Below are positions 10,695 to 22,638 of a stretch of DNA of 64,000 nucleotides, piece by piece; position 1 is the first letter of the stretch, and each line of letters opens with the position of its first letter. Below the pieces are notes generated by a model. The model made no database searches and had not been told where the DNA came from. It saw only the letters and a list, made by a program, of their open reading frames with translations. This DNA is from Carposina sasakii (taxonomy: Eukaryota; Arthropoda; Insecta; Lepidoptera; Carposinidae). A program made the position numbers and the translations under genes. The DNA lies in contig CP053150.1 in assembly GCA_014607495.2 (NCBI GenBank), positions 12,172,495 through 12,236,494 of the forward strand, read 5' to 3'.

Positions 10695-10869
10695 TTATCT
10701 AGTTTTTGATTTCGGAATGGTGCAATGTATCGTCTTGCATGCTAGGTGCTCGGGTCTGGTTTCTCATGGCGATTGTAGTTAGTGCAAGTGCCTGTTGTCG
10801 CAATTATGAGTTATCAGATCCGAGGGTCAGTGGAGGGTGTAGGGCCCGGTGGTGGGCGCACCCATAGTG

Positions 10870-10881
10870 TACGTCGGATAT
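10870..10881 (+). repeat. Right 12-bp target duplication of the PLE palindrome
   Basis: Second tacgtcggatat, immediately after the right arm; pairs with 6733-6744. Confidence 0.75.
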
Positions 10882-10939
10882 GTATAAACCTGTAGGATGG
10901 TAGGGAATGTTATAATAAGGATCACTTTCTTTATTTCAG

Positions 10940-11005
10940 GCGGACGCACTGGATGTAGCAGAAGACTTCGAAAAAGCATCCATTATTCATAGAATAGATC
11001 AATAA
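10940..11005 (+). CDS. Candidate last coding exon of an unidentified gene
   Basis: A strong acceptor (tttctttatttcag) is followed by 21 codons in phase 0 (ADALDVAEDFEKAS..., ending IDQ) and TAA. An AATAAA begins at 11001, overlapping the stop. The residue mix looks coding. If real, the PLE palindrome sits in the intron just upstream, since its right duplication ends about 60 bp before the acceptor. No upstream exon with a matching phase was identified and the protein is not recognised. Confidence 0.4.
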   Translation, partial: ADALDVAEDFEKASIIHRIDQ

Positions 11006-11232
11006 ATCAAATTGGTTTGATAGTCGAGATCATGGTCGAGTTCCATGTGAATAACAAACCTTAGAATATGTAAGCATGTAGATTTGTTGTAACATTGGAT
11101 TATAATATTACCTAAAGTCTAAGTTACTAGAAAATCTACTAAGCAATCATTGACTGCCAGAGATTTCCAGGATTCGGTGTGAAGTCTAAAGGTAGCTATT
11201 TGTTAATATCTACCATTATTGTTTGTTGGTTA

Positions 11233-12220
11233 AATTGGTCGTAGTTCCGCAGAAAGCGACCAAAGCCATTTTTGGCCAAAACGAGTTAGCTATGCCATCA
11301 CAAACTAGATTTTTTGCTCTATATTCTGATAAAATCGACTGTTTTTACCCGACTGCGCGACGCAAGGAGTGGTATTGTGTTTAAAAGTCTATGTATGTAT
11401 GTTTGTATGTTCCTTTGAAGCACTACACAGACCAAACGCCTCGGCCGATTTTTATTAAAAGTTAAAAGTAGCCACCTCGGTCGAGTTGGTCTGATTGAAG
11501 AACTATTCTTCAATTAAAATATGTATCTTATAATTTGCAGAACACAGCCATTTTACTCGGTCGGTTTTGGTAATAACCTATAGTACTAATGTCCACAATA
11601 TTTTATTCTGCATAAAACGACTACGTAGATGGTCGCTTTCTTCGATTTAGGTTTTCCATTCGTCCCGTAATTTGGTCGAATTTTACTTTTAATATTTAGT
11701 AATCCACATAGAACTTTGTTGTCATTCCATGTTCGGCTCGTACCTCGCTCGTACCTATACAAGAACTCTATGGTCACGATAATTTAAGATTATCAAATTC
11801 CAATAAGTAGGTAAATAGTAATGTCTTGTTTTTTTTTTCTTTTTAGCATAGTATTTTGGTAACTTTTTTAAGCTGACGGGTTTGTTAATTACTAAATATA
11901 ATTTTTATCGGAGACGCCCTGTTCATAACCGTTTCAATAAAAATAAAATTTGTGATATCATATTTAGCAGAAAACGACTACAGTTTTAGTCGTTTTCATT
12001 TGGTCATGGTATTATAAGTATGTTATATTCTGCAAGAAACGACTACTTATTTTTAGACCAATATTATTACATGAAAAATAACTGTAATCTCTGTATTTAA
12101 TATTCTGCACGAAGTTTAATTCTACCAAAAAAAACAAAAAAAAAAAAAGAAACTTTAAACGTCAATATCTCGAAACTCGTTTTTTATTGTTGGTCTCTTT
12201 CTGCAGAACTACGGCCAATT
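11233..12220. mobile_element. 988-bp TIR element with 'ctgca..aaacgactac' motifs
   Basis: The terminal 29 bp are inverted complements with three differences (AATTGG..CGTAGTTC start). Inside, a motif like 'tattctgcaWaaaacgacta' appears near 11603, 11965 and 12030, and a related one at 32900. The terminal repeat itself contains the palindrome ttctgcagaa. No transposase ORF; no clear target duplication. A non-autonomous DNA transposon is the likely nature. Confidence 0.6.
11338..11470 (+). repeat. Dispersed 'acccgactgcgcgacgcaa' repeat, copy 1
   Basis: The block beginning tttttacccgactgcgcg, with ggagtggtattgt, tatgtatg runs and 'aaacgcctcggccgattttta', recurs at 36618 and 37167. A common lepidopteran repeat type; nested here in the 988-bp element. 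Confidence 0.5.
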
Positions 12221-12636
12221 GAACTTCAGGGTATTATTACGCAAACCCAGGTTAAATTTATTTTGACGTGTACTGGTGTAATAGGTACACATCGCGATCG
12301 CGATCGTAACAACAAACATCAAAAAGCGTTCGGATCATAAAACTCGGTGACGTAATTTATTATTCCGCAGATCGCGTTCGCACTACGTAGGCTTGTGGAT
12401 TTTCATGTTAATTGATAGGTACTATAGAACATTCTGTACCCTTGTTAAAAAATATTACATACGAAATTCGGTAGGTACCGTAGGTTAAATTCTTTCAAGA
12501 AAGCGTGTTAAAAAAGACAAAGCTTAACATTTTAAATACTTATAAAAAATTGAATAGCATATTTCTGGCTAAACACGTAACAAATAAACACAACTTATCC
12601 CATTTTGTTTGAGCAAATATCAGCAAAGGCACTTAC
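12221..12636. other. No gene seen
   Basis: AT-rich; contains a short cgatcgcgatcg palindrome near 12293, otherwise unremarkable. Confidence 0.45.
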
Positions 12637-12640
12637 TTAA

Positions 12641-13178
12641 CTCTTTCCGTCACGCTTTTAGATTAAGAATATTTTTAACATATGTATGTAAGTTTTAGCA
12701 TTATTAACAATAAAAAAATCATATAAAGTAGGAAAAAAAATTATTTATTAAGGTTTTCGAAAAATGAGGTGGTTAGTGCCACTAACCACCATGACTATTG
12801 ATACAAACTATTAATGATAATTTACGCATTTCGATGTGAATACACTGCAAAAAACTTAAGAGTAGTAGTATTTTCATGTAAATATATATAAAACAGATAA
12901 ATGAGAATAAAGTTAATAAAAAACATTGAAGATAAAAGCTAACTTATTTACCTGATATTTTTTTTATTAAACACGCAATTAAAATTACGTAAGTGCAATA
13001 TTCAATTCAACTAAATTGAGTTGTCATTCTTTCATTTGGCGGTATATTCGGTCGTATCTTGTCAAGCATGAATCGAACTTTCATGATAGTTCAACCGATT
13101 ATAAGTAAATGGCATAGATTTTAATTTTAAAATTCAGAAATAGGTGGTTAGTGACACTAACCACCAAGACTGAAAGAG
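12641..13178. mobile_element. 538-bp MITE with TTAA duplications (piggyBac-like)
   Basis: TTAA flanks both ends (12637-12640, 13179-13182). Ends CTCTTTC.GTC and GAC.GAAAGAG are inverted complements. Two internal 23-bp palindromes (GGTGGTTAGTG-N-CACTAACCACC) lie near 12770 and 13142, the second next to the right end. TTAA is the piggyBac target; the terminal bases are not the usual CCY start, so the family is inferred from the target only. No ORF. Confidence 0.6.
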
Positions 13179-13182
13179 TTAA

Positions 13183-13847
13183 CTCGACCTAATCTCCTAA
13201 AGTTGTGTCGAACCATCTACCCACAAATTCTTCTGTTTTCCTCATGGGAATAATATCCAGAATAGATAATTTATGCCCTTTCCATTATCCAGTTCATGTT
13301 TTCCGCATTTACATACACACACACACAAGTCACGCCCATTATCCCCCAAAGAGATTGGGCAGAAGTATGCAAATTACACACCCACTTTTCACCAGTTGAC
13401 CTATTAAGTCACACGTGGTTAAGGGGTGAACCTACCGCCGCTTTTCGGGCACAAATTAAACAATCTAGCGACCGGTAACGAATCCAATAGGAACAACATT
13501 ACGTTTTTCTAAATTCTTCTACTTTGAATATCTCCTCCTTCTCTTTTTCAGAGATTTCTTTTAATAAGGTATAAACCTGAAATTAAAAGTAAGCGTGAGG
13601 TTAGATGCTACCTATGTCATGTTCGATGTTGATGACCGGCCAAGCCGAGTCTTCCTAAAATGGCAGGCGAGCCGACGCGCGTTGTTTTCGTTCGGGCACG
13701 TCCGTGACGTACAGCCCTACGCAATCAAACTATTCCAACGGATACTATGTTGATATTCACGTGAAGAGAATCTATTTTGATGTACTAAAAGCAAAAAACT
13801 CTTTCAAATTATATTCTGTGTATCTTCGAATTTTCACTTTCTAAAAC
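13183..13847. other. No gene seen
   Basis: Contains a short (ca)n run near 13313 and two overlapping short open frames (13205-13478) without recognisable content. Confidence 0.4.
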
Positions 13848-14045
13848 TATACAGGTGTTTTTTCGTTGCCACCCTTAACGAAGGGTACGTATCCTATACA
13901 ACAAATAAAGTAAGTTTATGCCAAAATAAATGCTGGAAAATGATGTAATTTTTTTTTTATCACTTGATCGGGCGAAATTTATAATGTCCAGTGTTTATGC
14001 TAGTTTTGTCATAGACAGATATTAATTATTTCTGTGAAAAAATCT
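13848..14045 (+). repeat. Dispersed repeat, copy 1 (inverted copy at 25009)
   Basis: About 200 bp matching the reverse complement of 25009-25209, including 'tatacaggtg', the hairpin cccttaacgaaggg, 'cttgatcgggcgaaat' and 'aaataattaatatct' (seen reversed). Both copies are full length for this unit. Non-coding; class unknown. Confidence 0.65.
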
Positions 14046-16677
14046 TGCTACACGCGTCAATGTGCATTTATGCAGAAAAACGCAGTCTATTTACTCAACT
14101 TTAGACCCTAATATTTTGGAAACCAGACACTCCCCAGGTATGCTTCCATGGAGAAAAATTATCGTGACAATGAGGAGATTCCGTAGTTTTCGGGAACGAT
14201 GACGACCAAAAATCACCTTGTATAGTCTCTTCAGTCAAAAATATTTTCTATGATTAGCTAGCTACACTTTTCTAAATGTCACGAGTACCTATTTCAATAA
14301 CAAATACACTATTTATATCGTTAATGCTATCATTCACGTAACGTGCAAAGGTACCTAAGTTTCAGAATAACTAACTTACAGAATATAATACTGCTCGTGA
14401 AAATTTATATTGTTTGTCTTTTAAGTACGTCAAAGCGGTTTTGATTTCACAATGTTGAATCAGGTGTTTACCGTTTTAGCAAAATAAGAACAGTGATTAC
14501 TCTCTCTTAACACTTTGTTTATTTTATTAATTTGTAGGTACTTTGAATATTAGCACGATATGTATTATTAATATTATTATCATCTGTAGTAATAAATATT
14601 AAAACTACCAAATGCCTGTCAGGCCATGCGCAACCTAGTGTTTGTAGTTTTCCCTTGATTTTCATTAAATGGTAATGGACTTACTGTTTTTGTCGAAGAG
14701 CAATTAAATGATTATTTAGCTGATGAGATGAAGTCAGGGTTCGAAGGTAATAGAGTACGTAAAGAAAAGAAATTTGCATTTCTCTCGTCAGCCAAATGTT
14801 TTTTTTTAATGTCTAGCACGTTTGGATACATAAATAAACTTTTTTTTTTTTGTGTTTGATTTTATAATTATCAAGGTAGGTATATTTATTTATGAAAGGG
14901 AGGTCCACCTGAGTCACCGGAGCCAAAAATTAAGCTATGAAACTCAATCAAAATTTTAAATGCGACATTAGAAGTTAGAAGCAACTTAGGTTCCCGCAAA
15001 AGTAATGTAACAGTACAATATCACCTTTATTTGACTGAGAACTGAAAGGAATGGTCAACAACAAACTAGTATGTAAATACTTGGTGGTTGGCAATCAGCT
15101 ACTTAGTCTCATCGCAGAGACATGTCTGTTTTTCCATAGACAAAACCAAAATCCTTCAAGACCAAATTCAAAACAACATTTCCATAAAATCTTAATCCGT
15201 AGCCATTAAAATTAAAATTCACTTTCGACATTCCAAAAATGGATAGAAAAGTCCGTTAGCCTAATCGTCGCGGACGAGTGGAACGTCACTCGATATAATG
15301 GGTATTCAAATAAGCATGATTGGCGGTGGATTGAAACGCACGACGAACCCGCGCCGCCTGCGCGGGCCTCTGCGCGCAAAACAACACTTGCCGCGGAAAT
15401 AGCGAAGAGCCTCGTCATATAATTCGACAATGATCTGCTAAATTGACGTGATCGAATACGGAATTACGAGTTGCACAACCAAAATATTGCATTTCAGTTG
15501 CCTACTAGCGCCTCTGATTTTCGTATTGACTGTCTGTGGTTAGTTGGGGTACCTGCCTACCTACGTGCCAATGACGTAAAACTACTGGACGCCCAGAACA
15601 TTCACCTCCTAATACAATTTCAAATTCTAACTCAATTTACACATCTGACTCCTGCGCTACCTTTTAATGGGTACTTAGTGAATATTATTACTTTTTCATG
15701 GGGGAATTTTCCTAGTTCCATACTTACTGCCAATTTTATATACTTAGGTAGATAAACAGTATTCATTTTCACGGGTGGAAATAACAAATATATTCTAAAA
15801 GATATTTATTGCAGATATGACTTTCAAATGTTCATAACAAAATGTCATTATTTTTACTAAAAGGTACTCGTCTGTAGGATGTCTAAATAAATACATACAC
15901 AACAAGATGGTATGTATATCTACTTATTTCATGTTCGAATAATAAATTGTCTCGACCAAAAAAGTAAAGAAACCAAAAGTCTGCACATAAGATTATTATT
16001 TTAGAGGACACCAATACCTACTTACGTACTTATATACCTTTAATTACATTTGACTACCTTTGCCGCGTTACCAACTGCAGCTTTTACCTTCCACCGAAAC
16101 GTTAGGCTCCCTTGCATACAAATTGCTTCGATCGAGTATGTGCAAAATTTTTACTATGAGGTCACTTTTAAATTTTATTTCGACCGATAGACTTGGAATT
16201 TTGACGCTTTACGCACTTATGTAAGCGTCAATATTGGTCAAGTTTAAAATAAAATTTATATGTTACAGATCCAAAGTCAATCGTTCAGAATTACATTCGA
16301 GACGGCCACTGCTTTTTCTAATTAATATTCATAGTAAATGTAATAAACGTGGGAACACTGATCATTTAAAATAGATTTACTTATTAGTATTTTGTATGTA
16401 TTTGTATCAATAAAATCTACATAGTAATATAAATGTTGTTTCATAAATCAGGAATGTAAAGCTCTTTTCCTATTCAGTACGCCAACGTTCAAAATTACTG
16501 AAATGTAGACCGTCATTTTTAGCCAGTTTGATTACCGATCCATTTCCGTCAAAATCTTAAGAAAAAGACCGAAAACGGCACTTAAATGTCTATAAGAACT
16601 CTACAGGGTTATCTGGTCATTTCGAACTCAACTATTCACTTTTTTGTTATTAAATCAATCAACGTCCTAGTAGTATG
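14046..16677. other. Intergenic, no gene recognised
   Basis: A GC-rich patch lies near 15340-15400. Open frames at 15212-15430 (minus) and 15471-15755 (plus) have no recognisable motif and no splice support. Confidence 0.4.
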
Positions 16678-18468
16678 AGATCCCACCGTAGGTTTACTAC
16701 GCTCATCTGTTTATAGAATAAAACCTTATTATTACTAACATTTACGATTAGGAGCATATATATCCACTGGGTTGCCTATCAAAATATGGCCGCAAGTATT
16801 TTTAATTAAATTTTATAAAAAATATATTTTGCCGACGAATTACGCTCACATGTTTATCGAATAAAGTATGATCCATTTGATAGAACTGTATGTAGAGATT
16901 GCGAAAAACCAGGGTTGCCATTTCACATTTGGCCGCAAGTACCTGGCAACCCGCTTTAAACGTGTATGATTTTGAGACTTTTCTACGCTCATATGTTTTT
17001 TTAATGATATGTATATAAAAAAGCTATTTTTTTTCTGATTATTATGATATAGGGTTGCCTGTTTCAATTTGGCCGCAAGTAAGAGTTGTCAGCTGTTATA
17101 GATGCTGAATGTTTAAGGACCGCTGTATGATACGCATCAAAGTCATCTCGTAGATATCGTACATACGTCGAAGCGCAATTGCAGTCATTGCGTATGCCTC
17201 ATATTGTTCATGATCAAATACATTTCATAAGAAGCTGAAACGCAACTCGAATTAAGCTAGAATACGTTTCACCAAACAGTTCCTTTAGAATTTAGCCCTA
17301 TATAGTTACTATATGTCACATTATCTGTGTTACTGCATACAAAACTTGTTAGTTCCGAAATCGGATATAGGAGTACTTCATGAATTAACTTATTTATGAA
17401 TGAAATTAACTTATTGTGCGTTACACTGTATAGCTCCGATGGATGATGGCGCTACTTACTATGACTAAAGATCACAACTGTATTACTATTCTATGAAACG
17501 AACTCTACATAGAATGCAGAATATGGCCGCTGCACAGAGGTCCTTGTTTGTGATGCACTTTAGTCGGAATACGATCTTTTCATGGGTTCATGTAAGTTGC
17601 TTTTGAAATTCTTTTTGATTTTGACTTTTACACACGTTTTTGTGGACATTTGTAATCATCATAATTATCGTCTATCATAAATTCAAAAATCATTTTACTA
17701 AATACAATGGCTGTATGGACATAGTTTTCTTTACCTTTCCTTCGGGGTAAACTAAGCAAAAAAAAGGAAAATATTTTTATCCCGGATGATTTTGACATTT
17801 TGTTTTTTTCTGCTGTCCTCGCGGACCGAATCGTAGGCGTCATCTAGCATATATATTACAGAGTGTGAATGGTCTCGAACAAAATGTATGACGAGCGATA
17901 ATTTTTTACACCTCAAGATGTAATATAATATTACATTATATCCCATACATAGTAAATATTCAACTTAATATTGTTAGCGCCCCGGGGCGGTGTTAATTGA
18001 GAATTCCCAGCATGAGACGCATGCGCTATGGCTTTGACGCGTGTCATACAGCTGATTGTTGCGGTCGCGCGGTCCTTTAATATTCAGCATCTTTAACAGT
18101 TGGCAACCCTTACTTGCAGCCAAATTGGAACAGGCAACCCTATATCATAATAATCAGAAAAAAATTAGCTTTTTTTATTATCATTAAAAAAACATATGAG
18201 CGAAGAAACGTCTCAAAATCATACACGTTTAAAGCGGGTTGCCAGGTACTTGCGGCCAAATGTGAAATGGCAACCCTGGTTTTTCGCAATCTCTACATAC
18301 AGTTCTATCAAATGGATCATACTTTATTCGATAAACATGTGAGCGTAATTCGTCGGCAAAATATATTTTTTGACAATTGTGGATATATATTCTCCTAATC
18401 GTAAATGTTTGTAATAATAAAGTTTTATTCTATAAACAGATGAGCGTAGTAAACCTACGGTGGGATCT
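16678..18468. mobile_element. 1.8-kb element with ~0.4-kb inverted repeats
   Basis: Left arm (16678 to about 17125) and right arm (about 18066 to 18468) are inverted complements, starting agatcccaccgtagg. The left arm carries about 80 bp near 16760-16840 that the right arm lacks. The arms repeat the phrase 'gggttgcc...tggccgcaagta' (three times left, twice right). The interior contains a Helitron-like fragment, a copy of the 3440 repeat and a block (17258-17400) that recurs at about 61000-61120. No transposase. Non-autonomous DNA transposon, superfamily unknown. Confidence 0.65.
17765..17847 (+). mobile_element. Helitron-like 3' end fragment
   Basis: 'tatcccggatga', 'gacattttgt' and a GC-rich hairpin ending CTAG match the 3' part of the element at 20537. 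Nested in the 1.8-kb element. Confidence 0.5.
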
Positions 18469-19290
18469 TAGACTATAGCCAAGAATCATGGTGACGTTAC
18501 CTCGTGTGTATGAAAATGATAGAGCTGAATAGTTCGATTTTTGCGCCCGAAAGTAGATTTGTAAAAATAGTAACGTTGTCAATAGGGTCGCTTACAGTTG
18601 TATTTATATTCAAAGATTATAAAATAAAATAAATATTTGCGAAAGAAAAAACTTCGCTAGCGTGAAAACTTTCCGGGATATAACAATTTTAAAATCAAAA
18701 TTTTAGATTTGCCAAAAAACGCTCCATACAAACGGCTGCCACGATATGACGTCACTCTTTCAGTAACTTGTATGCGCGTAAAAGAACTTTTGTTCTTCAG
18801 CAATATGTATTAAATGTTGCGTTTATAAATATGGTCACAAAACAAAAGTTGCTATAAATGATACATGTGAACATATGTTGTAATTTTCAATGGAATAATT
18901 AAGATGTTTACATATTTATTTAGAATTATTAATTTTTGTACAATATTCTTTATAACCAAGAAATACTACCTATCTACGAACTAAAATTTTCAATTAATTT
19001 CACATTTGAAAAATGGACTTGCCCACTTAACTTTTATTAGGTACTACCTCATTTAGACACTTAATGAAATTGTAATTTTACAAATAGGTATGATTATGAT
19101 AATTTATTCTGATAAGCATAAAATGTCATTAAAATTTCAACCATGGTCAACTACCCTATTCGGGGATCTACAAATGGTTCCCTGTAATCACAAGCTCCAA
19201 TAAATCATTTGTTCTCTATTCTCCCTTCACCTAACCAACATAATGAATGTGAAATTAAGCATTCCACGTTGAATGAAACATTGAAATCGG
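18469..19290. other. No gene seen
   Basis: AT-rich. 18660-18790 ('aactttccgggata...', 'gatatgacgtcactc') reads like an old repeat but I found no second copy here. Confidence 0.35.
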
Positions 19291-19416
19291 CTGTTATACA
19301 TCTGTATCAACGTCTAATAAAGACAAAAATAACTGTTATACATCTGTATCAACGTCTAATAAAGACAAAAATAACTGTTATACATCTGTATCAACGTCTA
19401 ATAAAGACAAAAATAA
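19291..19416 (+). repeat. Tandem repeat, three exact 42-bp units
   Basis: The unit starts ctgttatacatctgtatcaa and repeats at 19291, 19333 and 19375 with no change seen. Because 42 is a multiple of 3, one frame stays open through it; I treat that as chance. Confidence 0.9.
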
Positions 19417-20536
19417 AAATAAAAAAAAACAACCTGTATCAAACAAGATAGTTATGTCGCTCGAATGAACCGCGATAAAATTAGCCGATATACTGACATT
19501 GAACGCAAAAACAAAGTGGAGCATACAGAGCGAGCAGGGCACAATCTGCAACAGGTGGACGTATACCAATACTATGCCGCCCGGTACAAATTAGTCAGTA
19601 AGGTTACTTAAACCTCAGCACAGGCGTATACTTCATTTCAATAACTATTCGTCGATAGTGCAACAAACTAGGTTTCAGCATGTACACTTGTAAGAACTTG
19701 AAAAGCAATCAAAATAATAACTAATGTGAAAACCCTTAATAGAAAACTGCATCATAAATATTGTGAAGTTAATTTTAAATGAAATGATCTGTATCTACAC
19801 AAGTACGAAATAACAAAGTTCAATAGACTACATCGTTATAAATAAACAAGCATGCGTATGGAGACAGCTCTACATTAATCTTGTTTAGATAAAATTTGCG
19901 AGAAACGATTCTTTATAGACTGATGGAAATTTATATGACGAAAGAGGCCCAAATCGGGAACCTATACAAACAGAGGTACGTCGTAGTTACCTGGGCGCAC
20001 TAGTCGGAACGAGGCAATGATGACGACCGGTCGTTAACCTCGTGCTTCGAAGCTGAGGTTGTTAGCCCGCCAGACGTGGAAGGCTGCGAACCCTGGCGGA
20101 GCCCCACTACATGGAAACCTTCCACCTTGGATGATCAATCTAAATAAACCTTTAAGACGGATACTACGCTCATGGATCTCGGACCGTTATATTTTTTATC
20201 TATGATGTTCTCAAACCTATCAACTTTTATTCAAATCAATAATGATCAACCTTTTTGAAATTATTAGTATTCCTCGTAACCTCGCTTTTCAAATGTATCC
20301 ATGCTTAATATGGGTTATGTCCAAAAAACCATTAGTTAAAATAATGTCAGGAGTTCAGGATACCTAATTACATTTCGTGGAAAACAAAGACAGGTATAGC
20401 GACATCTTTTGTCCAATGACAAGTGACCCAATTTACATCATTGTATGAAAATAGGACGGTATAATTCTATCTTCTCCGCCCAGCCGTTTATCTTTGGGTG
20501 ACGACTGATATTAATTAGAAATGTAAACAAAATCTA
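19417..20536. other. No gene seen
   Basis: Nothing recognised. 19990-20120 is moderately GC-rich without an ORF or splice pattern that I trust. Confidence 0.4.
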
Positions 20537-20852
20537 TCTATACATATAATAAAAATGTAACGGGTCGCTGTCTGTACATGGAAGATATACGAGAAAAAAT
20601 ATTATAGGAGACGTTTATCAACGCAATAGTACACAAAACAATGATTTTTGGAATATTTGTCTGTTTGTCTGTGCGTTTGTGCACGCTAATCTCAGAAACG
20701 GCTGAACCGATTTAGATGCAGTTTTCAGGAAAATATTGTGACAGGTCCCACTTAACATATAACTTTTTATCCCGGGAAAATGTTTTTATCCCGGATAATT
20801 TCGACATTTTGTTTTTCTGTAGTCCACGCGGACGGAGTCGCGGGCGTCCACT

Positions 20853-22638
20853 CATCATTCATCATCATTTACAGCCCTGAGAAGTCCACTGTTGGACATA
20901 GGCCTCCCCCAACAACCTCCACTCCGACCGGTCGGAAGCAGCCTGCATGCAACCGACGCCCGCGACCTTAACCAGGTTGTCTGTCCACCTCGCGGGTGGC
21001 CTTCCCACGCTGCGCTTGCCGATACGTGGTATCCACTCTAGAACTTTCCGACTCCATCGGCCATCAGTTCTTCGAGCTATGTGCCCTGCCCATTGCCACT
21101 TCAGCTTGCTGGACCGTTGAGCTATGTCGGTGATCTTTGTACGTCTGCGGATCTCCTTATTTCTGACTCGATCACGCAGAGAGATCCCAAGCATAGCTCT
21201 CTCCATCGCTCGCTGTGCGATCCTGAGCTTCTTTATGAGGCACATAGTTAGATACCACGTCTCGGCACCGTAGCACGCACTGTTTGAATACCTTCGTCAT
21301 TAAGGACTGGGGTATCTTGGACACAAATAAGCTTCGTAGTTTCCCGAACGCTGCCCAGCCGAGTTGGATTCGCCGATTTACCTCCTTCTCAAAGTTGGAA
21401 TTACCTAGTTTGACCGTCTGTCCTAGGTAAACATACTCGTCAACAACTTCGACCATCGAGCTCCTAACCAGTACAGGAGTGGGCGGCACATGGACGTTCG
21501 ACATGATCTTCGTCTTGTCCATGTTCATCTTCAGGCCCACCTGTTGGGAGACTCGATTGAGGCCATCGAACATTGTGCTTATTCCTTCAGCGATTCTGCC
21601 ATGACCACGATGTCGTCTGCGAACCGAAGGTGAGTGATGTATTCGCCATTGATATTGATGCCGAGTCCTTTCCATTCGAGAAGGAGTCTACCACTGCATT
21701 GGTGAAGAGCTTCGGAGAAGTAAAATCTCCTTGTCTCACTCCCCTCTGCAAAGAAATCGGCTCAGTGCTCCGCTCCTGTACTCGTACCGACATGGTGGCG
21801 TTGCTGTATAAACACTTCAGCACTTCGATATATCGATGGTCAATATGGCACTGCTGGAGAGACTGCAGCACTGCCCATGTCTCGATTGAATCAAAGGCCT
21901 TCTCATAGTCCACGAACGCTAGGCATAGTGGCCGATTATACTCTTCCGTTTTTTGTATAATCTGCCGTAGTGTGTGAATACGGTCTATGGTACTAAACCC
22001 TTTTCGGAAACCGGCTTGTTCGGGAGGCTGGAAGTCATCAAACCTGCGAGCAAGACGATTCGTGATTACCCTTGAAAACAACTTGTAGACATGGCTCAGA
22101 AGCGAGATGGGTCTATAGTTCTTCAGCAAGGCTTTATCGCCTTTTTTAAAGAACAGCACCACCACACTTCTGCTTCATGCTTCCGGCGTTACGCTTTCGT
22201 GCAGGACGGAATTGAAGAGCCTCTGGAGGACCTTCAGTACCGGAGTTCCACCCGCTCTTAGAAGCTCTGATGTAATTCCATCGTCGCCCGGCGCTTTGTT
22301 GTTTTTGAGTTGTTTAAGGGCAGTCCTAATCTCGTACAGGCTGATATCCGGGATGTCTTCAGTATAGTGTCGGGTGAGCTTGGCTCTTGGGTCTTTGCCT
22401 AATCTAACAAGTTTAGCGACCGAGGTATACATATAGCTGTCCATAGAACCTCTCAATCTCCCTTAGTACCTCTGATATGGTAGACGCTACACTGCCGTCC
22501 TCTGTCTTCAGCTTCGTCAACTGGCTCTGCCCAATAGATAATTCTCTTGCGAACACTTTGGAACTTGGTTTCGCTCTAATGTCTCCTTAATGCAGCGAGT
22601 ATTAAAGCTGCGGATGTCGTGTCGTAGAGACTTGGAGA
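20853..22638 (-). mobile_element. 5'-truncated RTE-type LINE
   Basis: 1786 bp flanked by the 15-bp direct repeat tcgcgggcgtccact (20838-20852 and 22639-22653), a textbook LINE target duplication. The 3' end (low coordinates) has the 'gttggacataggcc' motif of lepidopteran RTE elements and an ATC-rich tail. The 5' end starts inside ORF2, so the endonuclease part is missing. Confidence 0.88.
20865..22638 (-). pseudogene. RTE LINE ORF2 (reverse transcriptase), broken
   Basis: Pieces in order on the minus strand: 22456-22175 (LKQLKNNKAPGDDGI), 22165-21587 (FFKKGDKALLKNYRPISLL, GFRKGF, LAFVDYEKAFDS, GVRQGDFTSPKLF), a FADDIVVMA catalytic block near 21620-21594 in another frame, then 21675-21172 and 21245-20865 (RRRTKITDIAQR, WAGHIARR, GRPPARW). 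At least three frame changes and the missing N-terminus mean no functional protein. The GHIARR...GRPPARW C-terminus is characteristic of lepidopteran RTE 'endonuclease-reverse transcriptase'. Confidence 0.88.

Larger units (their letters stand above)
8839..10869 (+). mobile_element. Penelope-like element, right copy
   Basis: Forward arm of the palindrome, 2031 bp, the same length as the left arm. It holds the ORF at 8854-10311, then about 560 bp of 3' region with a hammerhead-like motif, and ends 'gcacccatagtg' directly against the 12-bp duplication. The 44-bp extension of the left copy is absent here. Confidence 0.9.

Noticed and set aside
19209..19451. 80-aa ORF spanning the 42-bp tandem repeat
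   Set aside because: The frame stays open only because the repeat unit is a multiple of three; low complexity.
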